A stretch of DNA of 40,450 nucleotides, taken from positions 1-40,450 of the forward strand of contig CABSEG010000019.1 of NCBI GenBank assembly GCA_902476645.1, in the 5' to 3' direction. A program made the translations under genes and the position numbers. The first letter of the stretch is position 1. Each line of letters opens with the position of its first letter. The stretch is from an uncultured Lachnospiraceae bacterium (lineage in GTDB: Bacteria; Bacillota; Clostridia; Lachnospirales; Lachnospiraceae). The notes below the pieces were generated by a model that did not search any database, was not told where the DNA came from, and worked only from the letters and a program-made list of their open reading frames with translations. Positions 32,038 to 40,345 of this stretch are shown piece by piece.

Positions 32038-33204
32038 TTGTTAGAGATTATGACAAATGAAGCTGAATCTGCCGCAAAGATTATCGTTATCGGTGTCGGT
32101 GGTGCAGGTAATAATGCTGTGAATAGAATGGTGGATGAAACCATAGGGGGCGTAGAGTTTATAGGGGTAAATACGGACAAACAGGCGCTTACCCTTTGTA
32201 AAGCTCCCACTACAATCCAGATTGGCGAGAAGTTGACGAAAGGACTTGGGGCAGGAGCGCAGCCTCAGGTGGGCCAGCAGGCGGCAGAGGAATCTGCAGA
32301 GGATTTAAAGCAGGCCATGCAGGGTGCGGATATGGTGTTTGTTACCTGTGGTATGGGAGGCGGAACCGGAACCGGAGCTGCTCCTGTGGTGGCGGGCATC
32401 GCCAAGGAAATGGGAATTCTGACAGTAGGTGTGGTAACGAAGCCCTTCCGCTTTGAGGCAAAGACAAGGATGAACAATGCTTTGGCAGGGATCGAGCGTC
32501 TGAAGGAAAATGTGGACACTCTGATTATTATTCCCAATGACAAACTGCTGGAGATTGTAGACAGAAGGACCACTATGCCGGAAGCCCTGAAGAAGGCAGA
32601 TGAAGTTCTTCAGCAGGCTGTTCAGGGAATTACAGATCTGATCAATCTCCCGGCACTGATCAATCTGGACTTTGCGGATGTACAGACGGTAATGACAGGA
32701 AAGGGTATTGCCCATATCGGAATCGGACAGGCTAAGGGGGACGATAAAGCTATGGAGGCTGTTAAGCAGGCAGTATCCAGCCCGCTTTTGGAGACTACAA
32801 TCGAGGGTGCTTCCCATGTCATTATCAATATTTCCGGGGATATCTCTCTTATGGATGCCAACGACGCCGCAAGCTATGTTCAGGAACTGGCCGGAGACGA
32901 TGCTAATATTATTTTTGGCGCCATGTATGATGACACTTATGCTGATGAGGCAAGTATTACGGTAATTGCAACGGGATTGGACGGAGGCACACAGACCGCT
33001 TCCAAAAATTCCGGAACAAGTAAGAAGATTGTACCGGATTTTAATTCCTACATATCCGGGGATCGGTCTTCTGCACAGACTGCGGCTAAGAGACCTGCTG
33101 CGCAGACAAGAACCAGCGCGCCCAGTCTTGGTAAGCTCAGAACTCCGGAAAGTACCGTACAGCAGCGGGATTTACAGATTCCTGATTTCTTAAAGAGAAG
33201 ATAA
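32038..33204 (+). CDS. ftsZ: Cell division protein FtsZ
   Basis: A 388-residue tubulin-like GTPase that polymerises into the Z-ring. GTP-binding signature GGGTGTG at residues 107-113; GVGGAGNNAVNRM near the N-terminus; T7 loop NLDFADVQTVM; a variable linker (about 320-375); and the conserved C-terminal peptide DLQIPDFLKRR that binds FtsA, SepF and other partners. The start is TTG 32038, 7 bases after AAGGAGGA; the first ATG (32050) is too far from that site. The gene ends with a terminator at 33258. As ftsA is absent here, membrane tethering may depend on SepF encoded elsewhere. Confidence 0.97.
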   Translation: MLEIMTNEAESAAKIIVIGVGGAGNNAVNRMVDETIGGVEFIGVNTDKQALTLCKAPTTIQIGEKLTKGLGAGAQPQVGQQAAEESAEDLKQAMQGADMVFVTCGMGGGTGTGAAPVVAGIAKEMGILTVGVVTKPFRFEAKTRMNNALAGIERLKENVDTLIIIPNDKLLEIVDRRTTMPEALKKADEVLQQAVQGITDLINLPALINLDFADVQTVMTGKGIAHIGIGQAKGDDKAMEAVKQAVSSPLLETTIEGASHVIINISGDISLMDANDAASYVQELAGDDANIIFGAMYDDTYADEASITVIATGLDGGTQTASKNSGTSKKIVPDFNSYISGDRSSAQTAAKRPAAQTRTSAPSLGKLRTPESTVQQRDLQIPDFLKRR

Positions 33205-33257
33205 AGGTTGATAAGACCGGAGGGCGATTCTGTGAAAAAGAAATAGAAGAAATGAGT

Positions 33258-33289
33258 ATGGCGCAGCCGATTCGGACTGCGCCATTTTT
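33258..33289 (+). terminator. Intrinsic terminator after ftsZ
   Basis: ATGGCGCAG (33258-33266) pairs with CTGCGCCAT (33277-33285); the inner CCG/CGG can extend the stem with a bulged A. Five T (33285-33289) follow. Ends the dcw transcript 54 bases after the ftsZ stop. Confidence 0.88.
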
Positions 33290-33299
33290 AAAGAAACGG

Positions 33300-33328
33300 T
33301 TGCGTATTACAGACAAGTAGCGTATAAT
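33300..33328 (+). promoter_or_regulatory. Predicted galE promoter
   Basis: TTGCGT (33300-33305), 17 bases, TATAAT (33323-33328). Perfect -10, partial -35. It lies directly after the ftsZ terminator. Confidence 0.6.
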
Positions 33329-33383
33329 GAAAACGAAAAAAGTTGTATAAAACAAGAGTTTTTATCTGCAAGGAGGAACTGAG

Positions 33384-34400
33384 ATGAGAATTTTAGTGAC
33401 CGGGGGAGCCGGGTATATAGGCAGCCATACATGTATTGAATTATTAAATGCCGGATACGAGGTAGTCGTGCTGGACAACCTTTACAATTCCAGTGAAAAG
33501 GCACTGGATAGAGTACAGCAGATTACAGGAAAGACGCTTACATTTTATAAAGCGGATATCCTGGATAAGAAGGCTTTGGATGATATTTTTGATCGGGAAC
33601 AGATCGACGCTGTCATCCATTTCGCAGGCTTAAAAGCAGTGGGAGAATCCGTGGCCAAGCCTCTGGAATACTATCACAACAACATGACGGGAACCTTTCA
33701 TCTCTGTGATTCCATGCGCAATCATGGCGTAAAAAATATTATTTTCAGTTCCTCTGCAACCGTATATGGTGATCCCGCATTCATCCCAATCACGGAAGAG
33801 TGCCCTAAGGGAAAGATCACCAATCCTTATGGTCAGACAAAGGGAATGCTGGAGCAAGTACTGACGGATTTGCATACGGCAGATCCAGAGTGGAATGTGG
33901 TGCTACTGCGCTACTTTAATCCCATCGGCGCGCATGAGAGCGGCATGATTGGAGAAGATCCCAAAGGAATACCAAACAATCTGGTGCCCTATATTGCCCA
34001 GGTGGCTGTTGGAAAACTGGATTGTCTTGGAGTATTCGGTAACGATTATGACACACCGGATGGAACCGGTGTGAGAGATTATATCCACGTGGTAGATCTG
34101 GCGAAGGGGCATGTAAAGGCCTTAAAGAAGATTGAGGATAAATCGGGCGTAAGCATCTATAACCTGGGCACCGGAATCGGTTACAGCGTACTGGATGTGG
34201 TTCATGCTTTCGAAAAGGCCTGCGGGAAAAAGATCAAGTATGAGATCAAACCTCGCCGCGCCGGTGATATTGCAACCTGCTATGCAGACGCCACAAAGGC
34301 AAAGGAAGAGCTTGGATGGGTAGCAGAAAAAGGAATTGAGGAGATGTGTGCGGATACCTGGAGATGGCAGAGTCAGAATCCAAATGGTTATAATGATTGA
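33384..34400 (+). CDS. galE: UDP-glucose 4-epimerase
   Basis: A 338-residue NAD-dependent short-chain dehydrogenase-type enzyme interconverting UDP-glucose and UDP-galactose (often also the N-acetyl forms), for galactose use and surface polysaccharide precursors. NAD-binding GGAGYIGSH at residues 7-15; catalytic S124 in SSSATVYG; Y149-x-x-x-K153 in YGQTK; RYFNPIGAHESG and RDYIHVVDLA follow. AAGGAGGA lies 7 bases before the ATG. Single-gene unit with its own promoter and terminator. Confidence 0.96.
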   Translation: MRILVTGGAGYIGSHTCIELLNAGYEVVVLDNLYNSSEKALDRVQQITGKTLTFYKADILDKKALDDIFDREQIDAVIHFAGLKAVGESVAKPLEYYHNNMTGTFHLCDSMRNHGVKNIIFSSSATVYGDPAFIPITEECPKGKITNPYGQTKGMLEQVLTDLHTADPEWNVVLLRYFNPIGAHESGMIGEDPKGIPNNLVPYIAQVAVGKLDCLGVFGNDYDTPDGTGVRDYIHVVDLAKGHVKALKKIEDKSGVSIYNLGTGIGYSVLDVVHAFEKACGKKIKYEIKPRRAGDIATCYADATKAKEELGWVAEKGIEEMCADTWRWQSQNPNGYND

Positions 34401-34420
34401 TGATTCTATCAGGTTTCATG

Positions 34421-34453
34421 AGGCAGGGTACTTATTAAGGTACCCTGCCTTTT
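34421..34453 (+). terminator. Intrinsic terminator after galE
   Basis: AGGCAGGGTAC (34421-34431) pairs perfectly with GTACCCTGCCT (34440-34450), 8-base loop, then TTT. Separates galE from the envelope operon. Confidence 0.88.
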
Positions 34454-34518
34454 GCCATGGAGAAACGCTCTGAGGATGGCCGGAATTATATGCGCAAAAA
34501 GAAATTTCGGAAATAGAG

Positions 34519-34547
34519 TAGACTTTTGTAACTATTTTGAGTATAAT
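34519..34547 (+). promoter_or_regulatory. Predicted promoter of the five-gene envelope operon
   Basis: TAGACT (34519-34524), 17 bases, TATAAT (34542-34547). Four of six -35 bases match. The leader to the GTG at 34596 is about 42 bases. No other strong promoter or terminator was seen before 40095, so all five genes may share it. Confidence 0.6.
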
Positions 34548-34595
34548 GGGAACCAAGGATATTTTTGGAAATGCCTTTACAGCAGGAGGAAGAAC

Positions 34596-35219
34596 GTGCA
34601 GGAGCAGGTGAAGAGAGATCCGCTGGAGTTGATTAATGAGCGGTTTCTACGGATACAAACGGAACAGTTCACTGAACCGGTGAGGAAGAAAAAAGTTTGC
34701 CGGAAACGGATACTGCTGTTGGCCCTTCTGATCTTTTTTGTGCTGGCATTGGGCATGGGTGGCTTTTGGTATTACATAAAGGAATGGCCAGATCGGCATT
34801 CAGATACAGGCGCGGCGGGCAGTGCCAGAAGGGCCTCGATTACCGGAAACTACCAGGGGATTCTGACTTCCGAGGAAGTGGAGGAGTGGAATGATACAAA
34901 GGTACAGAGGGGCAAGGTCTATTTGAAACTGAGAACGCAGGTTCCGGTTTCTGAGCGTAGAATTGCCAATATTCGGGTGGTGAATCCTCCCTACTGTGCT
35001 TACGACTACCGCTTTTCCATCGCAGAAAGTGATACAGGAGAAGTACTTTATGAATCCGGGGTAGTAACGCCCGGCACAGTTTTGGAGCAGGTTAGTTTAG
35101 ACCGACAGATTGAGCACGGACAGACGGAGGCCACGGTTCTTTATACCTTCTATAAACATGGGAAAGAAAAGAAAGAAGGCACCAGGGAAATACGGGTCGT
35201 TTTGGATACGGAGAAGTAA
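34596..35219 (+). CDS. Uncharacterised single-pass envelope protein, paralog 1
   Basis: A 207-residue protein of unknown function: cytoplasmic basic N-terminus with DPLELINERF, one helix (about 36-61), then an extracytoplasmic domain (about 89-203) predicted beta-rich. That domain is homologous to the C-terminus of the gene at 37774: both have ILTxEExxEW, a NPPYxA motif (130-133 here) and LYESxxVxPGTVLExV. GTG 34596 is the start, with AGGAGGA 5 bases upstream; the longer frame from 34452 overlaps the galE terminator. First gene of the envelope operon. I do not recognise the family; an extracellular binding or scaffold role near the wall is only an inference from context. Confidence 0.82.
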   Translation: MQEQVKRDPLELINERFLRIQTEQFTEPVRKKKVCRKRILLLALLIFFVLALGMGGFWYYIKEWPDRHSDTGAAGSARRASITGNYQGILTSEEVEEWNDTKVQRGKVYLKLRTQVPVSERRIANIRVVNPPYCAYDYRFSIAESDTGEVLYESGVVTPGTVLEQVSLDRQIEHGQTEATVLYTFYKHGKEKKEGTREIRVVLDTEK

Positions 35220-35246
35220 AAAACAGGATAAAGGGGAGCGTACCTT

Positions 35247-35648
35247 ATGTTTAGGTTATTGCGGAAAATGCTGATAAGCGTGATGAGCGTTTTTCTGTTA
35301 AGTATGATTTTAATGGGTGAGGCAAATGCAGCCGGCATTGAGCTGGCCGTACAGGATAGACAGACAGAAACAGTAAAGGAGTCGGCAGGGGTGCAGGACT
35401 CTTTTGCTGATTACGATATCCCGATTGGGAGTATAGAGAAAGAAGAGGAGACGCAGTCCCAGACAGTGGAAAGCGAAACGGCGCAGGTCGTTGCCAGCGG
35501 ACAGAACCGGATTAACAGCACCATTAATGTGGGAGCCAGAACTCTGGACTCCACCAGAACCAGAGTATTGGTGGTCGGGTTGTTTGTCAGCGCGGGCATT
35601 CTGTTCGGGGGTCTTTTGTACAGATACAACAGACGGCGCTCCTGTTAG
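35247..35648 (+). CDS. Small secreted/TM protein of unknown function
   Basis: A 133-residue protein: signal peptide (1-28, cleaved near ANAA), a Glu/Thr/Gln-rich outer segment of about 75 residues, a second hydrophobic helix (about 109-127, VLVVGLFVSAGILFGGLLY) and a basic end YNRRRSC. This is the layout of a cell-wall sorting signal but without an LPXTG motif, so it probably stays as a type I membrane protein with its outer segment exposed. AAGGGGAG precedes the ATG; 27 bases after paralog 1. No family recognised. Confidence 0.75.
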   Translation: MFRLLRKMLISVMSVFLLSMILMGEANAAGIELAVQDRQTETVKESAGVQDSFADYDIPIGSIEKEEETQSQTVESETAQVVASGQNRINSTINVGARTLDSTRTRVLVVGLFVSAGILFGGLLYRYNRRRSC

Positions 35649-35690
35649 AGCCGGGACAAACCCGGAAATTTAAGGCTAGGAACGAAGCGT

Positions 35691-37754
35691 ATGAGACGAA
35701 AAGATTTATGGAAACATTTATCATGGCTGTTAGCGGCTGGATTAGTGATATCTAATCCGGCTCATTTGCGTGCAGAGCATGAGATAGGACAGGAGACTTC
35801 TGCTCAGACAGAAACCGTTTCATCAGAGTCAGAGGAGGGTACGGAGTCTTCCCCAGAAACAGAGCAGACCACGGAGTCTTCAGGAGAGAGCGAGGAAATG
35901 ACCGAACCTGTCACAGAGTCGGAAAGTCAGTCACAGACTGAATCAGAGCAAGAGACACAGCCAGCAACCGATCAGCCAGAGGATGCCCAGACAGAAACCG
36001 CAAACACAGAGACGACAGAAGAAGAGCCGATACCTCAGACTGAAGAATCCCACAATAGGAGGGAAGAGGAGAGAAAGAAGGCATCTAAACAGCCTCAGAC
36101 AGAAGCAAAAGGAGAATCCGGGGAACCGCAGCCGTCTCAGTCTTCTGGGCACCGCGGGGAAGAGCAGACAGAGGAAGAGAGCGAACGGGAGGAAAGCAAC
36201 CTACAGCTCCTGGAGGGACAGACATTTTATCAGGTGGAAAAGATAGAGGAGGATTTTCGGTTTGTGACCGTGGAAGAGGAGCCTGCGGTGGCCAGGGAAA
36301 ATCTAAAGATTTATGAAGAGAAGGATACTTCTTCGAGAGCCGTGGGGACATTGCAGGAAGACGGTATCTGTTACGTGTTAAAACAGGAAGAAGAATGGAT
36401 CTATGTGGAGTCCGGCGTGGTCAGAGGATTTGCGGAGGCACGATCCCTGTTAACAGGGCAGGAAGCCAGTCAGAAGATGGCATCCTTGCAGGGAAAAAGC
36501 GAGACGATTTCCATGGCTTTTCCTGTGGCACAGTTAAAAAAAGACAGCCGGGAAGAAGAGAACTTTGCTTGCTATACTGTGGACGTGGAAGGATTGCAGG
36601 AGGAAGAGAAGTATACAGAAGATTGGAATGCGTTGAGCTTTGCGGTGCCGTTGGTAGATCCGGTGGAAAATAGAGCTCTGGCCTACACCAGAACCACGAC
36701 AAGAGAGACGGTGAGCGAGAAACTTTATGCTATAGCCGAGATTCCTTTAAGCGTGTCTGCCAGTACGAATCCGGAGGAGAAAAAAGAGGCCGGCACTCTG
36801 GAAAAAGGAGGACTGTGTTATATCCTGGCAGATGAGGGATGTGACAGAGTATACATAGAGTCCGGTGACGTCCGCGGTTTTGTAAATGCAGCCAATCTGA
36901 TCACAGGAAAGGCCGCCCAGGAACTGGTGGAAGAAAAGGGTGAGGAAACGATGGCTCTGGCCAAGGAAAGTATGGAGCCGGAGGAAAACCCAGTGCTTTA
37001 CTATACGCTTACTTCCACAAAACAGGGGAAGATTGCAAGCGCTATCCGAACCTCTATGGTAAAATTTGCCACCAGTTTTATTGGCAATCCCTATGTGTGG
37101 GGAGGTACCAGTCTGACACAGGGAGCGGATTGCTCAGGGTTTGTGCAGTCTATCTATGCGGAGTATGGCTATTCCATTCCACGCGTAGCGTCAGATCAGG
37201 CTCAGTATGGAAAGAAAATTCGCGTGTCAGACGCACAACCTGGGGATTTGATCTTTTACGCGAAGGACGGAGAGATCTATCACGTGGTAATGTATATTGG
37301 AGATGGGAAGGTTGTGGAGGCTGCGGGAACAGGAATCGGCATTATCACAGCCAATTTAAATATGGAAAGAGCCGTATGGGCTACCAGTATCATTTCCGAT
37401 GCGGATGAGGATGTCATTCAAAAAGTCAATCAAAAGACTGCTGTTTATGAGACAGCGGAGGAGGAGGATATTGGGGAATATCTTGGAAAGTTTAAGCTGA
37501 CTTCCTATTGTACCTGTGCCATCTGTTGTGGCCAATGGGCCAACGGTGTTACAGCCAGCGGCGCCATGCCGACGGAAGGACGCACGGTAGCTATGGCGGG
37601 AGTTCCATTTGGTACCAGGTTGGTCATCGGAGGACAGATTTATGTGGTAGAAGATCGGGGAACCCCTTACGGTCATGTGGATATCTTCAAAAATCTCCAT
37701 GAAGACTGTCAGTCATTTGGAGTCCGGTATGCGGATGTGTATCTTGCGAAGTAG
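35691..37754 (+). CDS. Secreted NlpC/P60 endopeptidase with SH3-like and 3D domains
   Basis: A 687-residue exported cell-wall hydrolase. Signal peptide (1-28); Ser/Thr/Glu/Gln-rich linker (about 30-185) that would span the wall; two SH3-like repeats (about 193-262 and 327-405, each with CYxL and WIYVESG/VYIESG-DVRGF); NlpC/P60 domain (about 457-570) with predicted catalytic C481 in GADCSGF and H531 in YHVVMYIGDG; and a C-terminal 3D domain (about 600-687) with ASGAMPTEGRTVAM, VVEDRG and HVDIF, preceded by a Cys cluster (YCTCAICCGQW). NlpC/P60 enzymes cut D-Glu-meso-DAP or similar stem-peptide bonds; 3D domains resemble the MltA lytic transglycosylase active barrel. It may cut both peptide and glycan. 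Third gene of the envelope operon. Confidence 0.9.
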   Translation: MRRKDLWKHLSWLLAAGLVISNPAHLRAEHEIGQETSAQTETVSSESEEGTESSPETEQTTESSGESEEMTEPVTESESQSQTESEQETQPATDQPEDAQTETANTETTEEEPIPQTEESHNRREEERKKASKQPQTEAKGESGEPQPSQSSGHRGEEQTEEESEREESNLQLLEGQTFYQVEKIEEDFRFVTVEEEPAVARENLKIYEEKDTSSRAVGTLQEDGICYVLKQEEEWIYVESGVVRGFAEARSLLTGQEASQKMASLQGKSETISMAFPVAQLKKDSREEENFACYTVDVEGLQEEEKYTEDWNALSFAVPLVDPVENRALAYTRTTTRETVSEKLYAIAEIPLSVSASTNPEEKKEAGTLEKGGLCYILADEGCDRVYIESGDVRGFVNAANLITGKAAQELVEEKGEETMALAKESMEPEENPVLYYTLTSTKQGKIASAIRTSMVKFATSFIGNPYVWGGTSLTQGADCSGFVQSIYAEYGYSIPRVASDQAQYGKKIRVSDAQPGDLIFYAKDGEIYHVVMYIGDGKVVEAAGTGIGIITANLNMERAVWATSIISDADEDVIQKVNQKTAVYETAEEEDIGEYLGKFKLTSYCTCAICCGQWANGVTASGAMPTEGRTVAMAGVPFGTRLVIGGQIYVVEDRGTPYGHVDIFKNLHEDCQSFGVRYADVYLAK

Positions 37755-37773
37755 AAGAAAGGGTTAAAGAAAC

Positions 37774-38703
37774 ATGAAAGAAGAGAACGCAACATTACAG
37801 GAGCAGGAAAGTCAGGATTCTCCCCAGAAGAAGCCCATGAGCGCGCTGGATGCGATCAATGCGTCCTTTGCGGCACAAAAAGAAGAAATGGGTGAAAAGA
37901 ACAGATCAGCGAAAAGGGTGCAGGAGAGAGCGAAGAAGGGGACTAATAGCAAAGCGGGAAAAAAGGAAGATTTAAAGTGGAATCTGATTACGGCTTTTTT
38001 AGTTTTGATTATTGTAGTCGTTGCTGTGGTCATTGTGGTTACTCTTTATATGGGAAGCAGGGCTGAGAATCCTTCAGCGGTGGCTCCGGATCAAACGCAG
38101 GAGCATACCATATCCGAGGATGGAAGGGGTACGGAAGAGAGTCAACTCCAAGACCAGGAGGATACGACGCAGCAACAGAGCGATTCAGAAGAAAACCGCG
38201 AGTCCCAAACAAGCCAGAGTGACTCGTCCGAAAGCGGGCAGGAACAGAGCGGTCAGTCCGAAAGCGGTGAAACGCAGGAGGAGAGTGAGGAGGGGACTGC
38301 CCAGTCTGAAACGCAGGGCGTAGTACCGGAAGAGTATGTCTCTATCCTGACTCAAGAAGAGCAGCAGGAATGGAGAGAGAAGGAAAAAGATCCCAGCCGG
38401 GTATTTATCCAGTTAAATCAGAAAGTGGAGATTACGGATATGCAAAATGTATATCTGAGGCTGATCAATCCGCCATATAGTGCGTTTACTATACAAGTAC
38501 GGGTATATACGGATGATCATCCGGATCAGACGCTATATGAGTCAGACCGGGTTGCCCCAGGGACCGTACTGGAGTATGTGCCGTTTTCCGGGGAGCTGGA
38601 GGCAGGAAGTCATCCGGCCAAGGTAGAGTACACGGTGTACGATGAGGACGGAAACGAACTTGGAATTCACGAGGTGGACATTACGCTTGAAGTAGGTGCT
38701 TAA
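37774..38703 (+). CDS. Uncharacterised single-pass envelope protein, paralog 2
   Basis: A 309-residue protein: charged cytoplasmic N-terminus (1-67, with MSALDAINASF), one helix (69-93), an 85-residue Gln/Ser/Glu linker (about 105-185) and an outer domain (191-308) homologous to paralog 1 at 34596 (ILTQEEQQEW, NPPYSA at 232-237, LYESDRVAPGTVLEYV). The linker makes this copy reach further into the wall than paralog 1, which has almost none. It lies 19 bases after the NlpC/P60 gene. Function unknown; a ligand-binding or scaffold partner of the hydrolase is possible. Confidence 0.82.
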   Translation: MKEENATLQEQESQDSPQKKPMSALDAINASFAAQKEEMGEKNRSAKRVQERAKKGTNSKAGKKEDLKWNLITAFLVLIIVVVAVVIVVTLYMGSRAENPSAVAPDQTQEHTISEDGRGTEESQLQDQEDTTQQQSDSEENRESQTSQSDSSESGQEQSGQSESGETQEESEEGTAQSETQGVVPEEYVSILTQEEQQEWREKEKDPSRVFIQLNQKVEITDMQNVYLRLINPPYSAFTIQVRVYTDDHPDQTLYESDRVAPGTVLEYVPFSGELEAGSHPAKVEYTVYDEDGNELGIHEVDITLEVGA

Positions 38704-38751
38704 CACAAGATGCGGCTGGCACCGGACTCAGGAAGAGATAGGAGAAAAAAG

Positions 38752-40095
38752 ATGAGTGCGTCAGTACAATTTAGCGAGGAAAAACGAGGATATAAAAAGG
38801 AAGAAGTAGAATTATACATCGGAATGCTTCAAGAAGGAATTCAGAATCTGGATCAGGAGGGAAATACTCTGAAGGCCCGTATCGAAGAACTGGAGCAAGA
38901 GGCAAAGGACCGTCAGGAGCGAATTCAGATTCTGGAAGAGGAAAAAGATAAGAGCAGGCAGGTGGTAGAAGACTTTCGGGAAAAAGCGCTGGAGGCTCAG
39001 CAGGAAGCGGAAGATGCCCGGAAGGAAGCCAGAGAGGCAGCCAAGGAAGCAGATTATTATAAGAATCAGACCGACGCAGACCAATTGGAGGAGATGAGAA
39101 AACTCCGAGACAAGCTGGAGGATTTGGAACGGCAGGCAGTGGAAGCTTACCGACAGCAAGAGGAAGCGCAAAAGCAGAGGGACTTTTGCGAGAAAGAGCT
39201 GGAAGAGCTGAAAGCTTCCCGCATTGAGTTGGTGGAAGAAAAAACCAGGTGGCTGGAGGAAAAAACCGAACTTTTGGGGGAGAAAGCCAGGCTGGAGGAA
39301 GTTAAAAGCCAACTGAGCAGTGAGAAGATAACAGCGGAAGAGGAAAAAGAAAAGGCTCAGGAAGAATCGGAAGCTCTGAAGAGGAAAACAGAAGAATTGT
39401 CTCTGGAAAAAGAAAAACTGGAACAGGAAAATCGGGAGTTGTCCAAAAAAAATGCTGACCAGGAGCAAGAGCTGGAAGCATTTCGGAAAGAGCAGAAAGA
39501 ACGGGAAGAGCTGGAAAATGAGACGGATGTAGAACATATTTCCCGTATTTTTATTCAGGCGGAGAACAGCGCTAAGGAATATCTGGAGGAGCAGCAAGAG
39601 GCCGCTCGCAAGCAGAGAGAAGAGACAGAACAGGAGCGGGAGAGAATTCTGGAGGAGGCCAGAAAGAGGGCAGAAGAGATTTTGGAGGAAGCCAGGAAAT
39701 ACCAGTATTCCGACGTGGAAGAAATGAAGCAGAAGCTTCAGGAAGAACAGGAAAAGATCCAGCAGGAGAAAGAAAACATCTTGTTAGACGCAAATGCAGA
39801 GCTGGAATGTGCCAGATTTGAGGCGAAAAACATTCTTGATCAGGCAAAGCTTCGCATGAAGCAGGCTGAGGAAAAGGAACGGAGACTGATTTCTCAGGCA
39901 GAGGCAAAAGCGGCCAAGATGTTAAAGACGGCCACAGATGATTTGGAGCTGATACAAAAGCAGCTGCAAAATACGGTTCAGCGCTATGGGGATCTGTATC
40001 GTTATCTGGAAAGTGATGAAGAAAAGAGCGTAGAGAAAATCGAAAGCTTTTTAGAGGATACAAAAAAGAAAACAGACAACAAAAAGGCAGAATAA
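38752..40095 (+). CDS. DivIVA-like coiled-coil protein
   Basis: A 447-residue cytoplasmic protein, almost entirely coiled coil. The N-terminus FSEEKRGYKKEEVELYIGML (about residues 6-26) resembles the DivIVA membrane-binding domain (consensus F..xRGYDxxEVDxFL). A long Glu/Lys/Gln heptad region (about 30-265) is followed by a break near DVEHISRIFIQAENSAKEYLEEQ and a second coil to about 410. DivIVA-type proteins mark poles and septa and recruit wall or sporulation factors. ATG 38752 has AGGAG 7 bases upstream; the frame extends to 38710 without support. Last gene of the envelope operon, 48 bases after paralog 2; no terminator is evident after it. The DivIVA assignment rests on a short motif and is moderately sure. 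Confidence 0.78.
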   Translation: MSASVQFSEEKRGYKKEEVELYIGMLQEGIQNLDQEGNTLKARIEELEQEAKDRQERIQILEEEKDKSRQVVEDFREKALEAQQEAEDARKEAREAAKEADYYKNQTDADQLEEMRKLRDKLEDLERQAVEAYRQQEEAQKQRDFCEKELEELKASRIELVEEKTRWLEEKTELLGEKARLEEVKSQLSSEKITAEEEKEKAQEESEALKRKTEELSLEKEKLEQENRELSKKNADQEQELEAFRKEQKEREELENETDVEHISRIFIQAENSAKEYLEEQQEAARKQREETEQERERILEEARKRAEEILEEARKYQYSDVEEMKQKLQEEQEKIQQEKENILLDANAELECARFEAKNILDQAKLRMKQAEEKERRLISQAEAKAAKMLKTATDDLELIQKQLQNTVQRYGDLYRYLESDEEKSVEKIESFLEDTKKKTDNKKAE

Positions 40096-40181
40096 GGGAC
40101 AGAAGAGCTTATAATTGTGGCAGAGTCATAAAATATTACATAAATATGAAGCAAAATTTTGTATTCATTTCTGGAAATATA

Positions 40182-40190
40182 TGGTATAAT
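40182..40190 (+). promoter_or_regulatory. Extended -10 promoter in the 40096-40345 gap
   Basis: TGGTATAAT (40182-40190) is a full extended -10 element; no strong -35. The 250-base gap also has a weak 5-bp hairpin (GCACC 40217-40221, GGTGC 40234-40238) and nothing else recognisable. The promoter probably serves the secreted-protein gene starting at 40346, with a leader of about 150 bases. Confidence 0.5.
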
Positions 40191-40345
40191 AAGAAAGTAG
40201 TGGAATTTGTACCCAGGCACCAGATAGTGATCCGGTGCAGTCATAACGAAAGATAAAAGAGAAATATGCAAAGCAAAAGGATATACAACAGATGCATAGG
40301 AATTGTATATTTTATATGGGTTTGGTATGCATATAAGGGAGGAAG

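Noticed and set aside
35651..35665. CCGGG/CCCGG hairpin before the NlpC/P60 gene
   Set aside because: Only 5 bp with no T-tract; too small to count as a terminator or control element.
38812..39597. 261-codon minus-strand frame opposite the DivIVA-like gene
   Set aside because: Phe/Leu-rich translation is the mirror of Glu/Lys-rich coiled-coil codons; no start signals.
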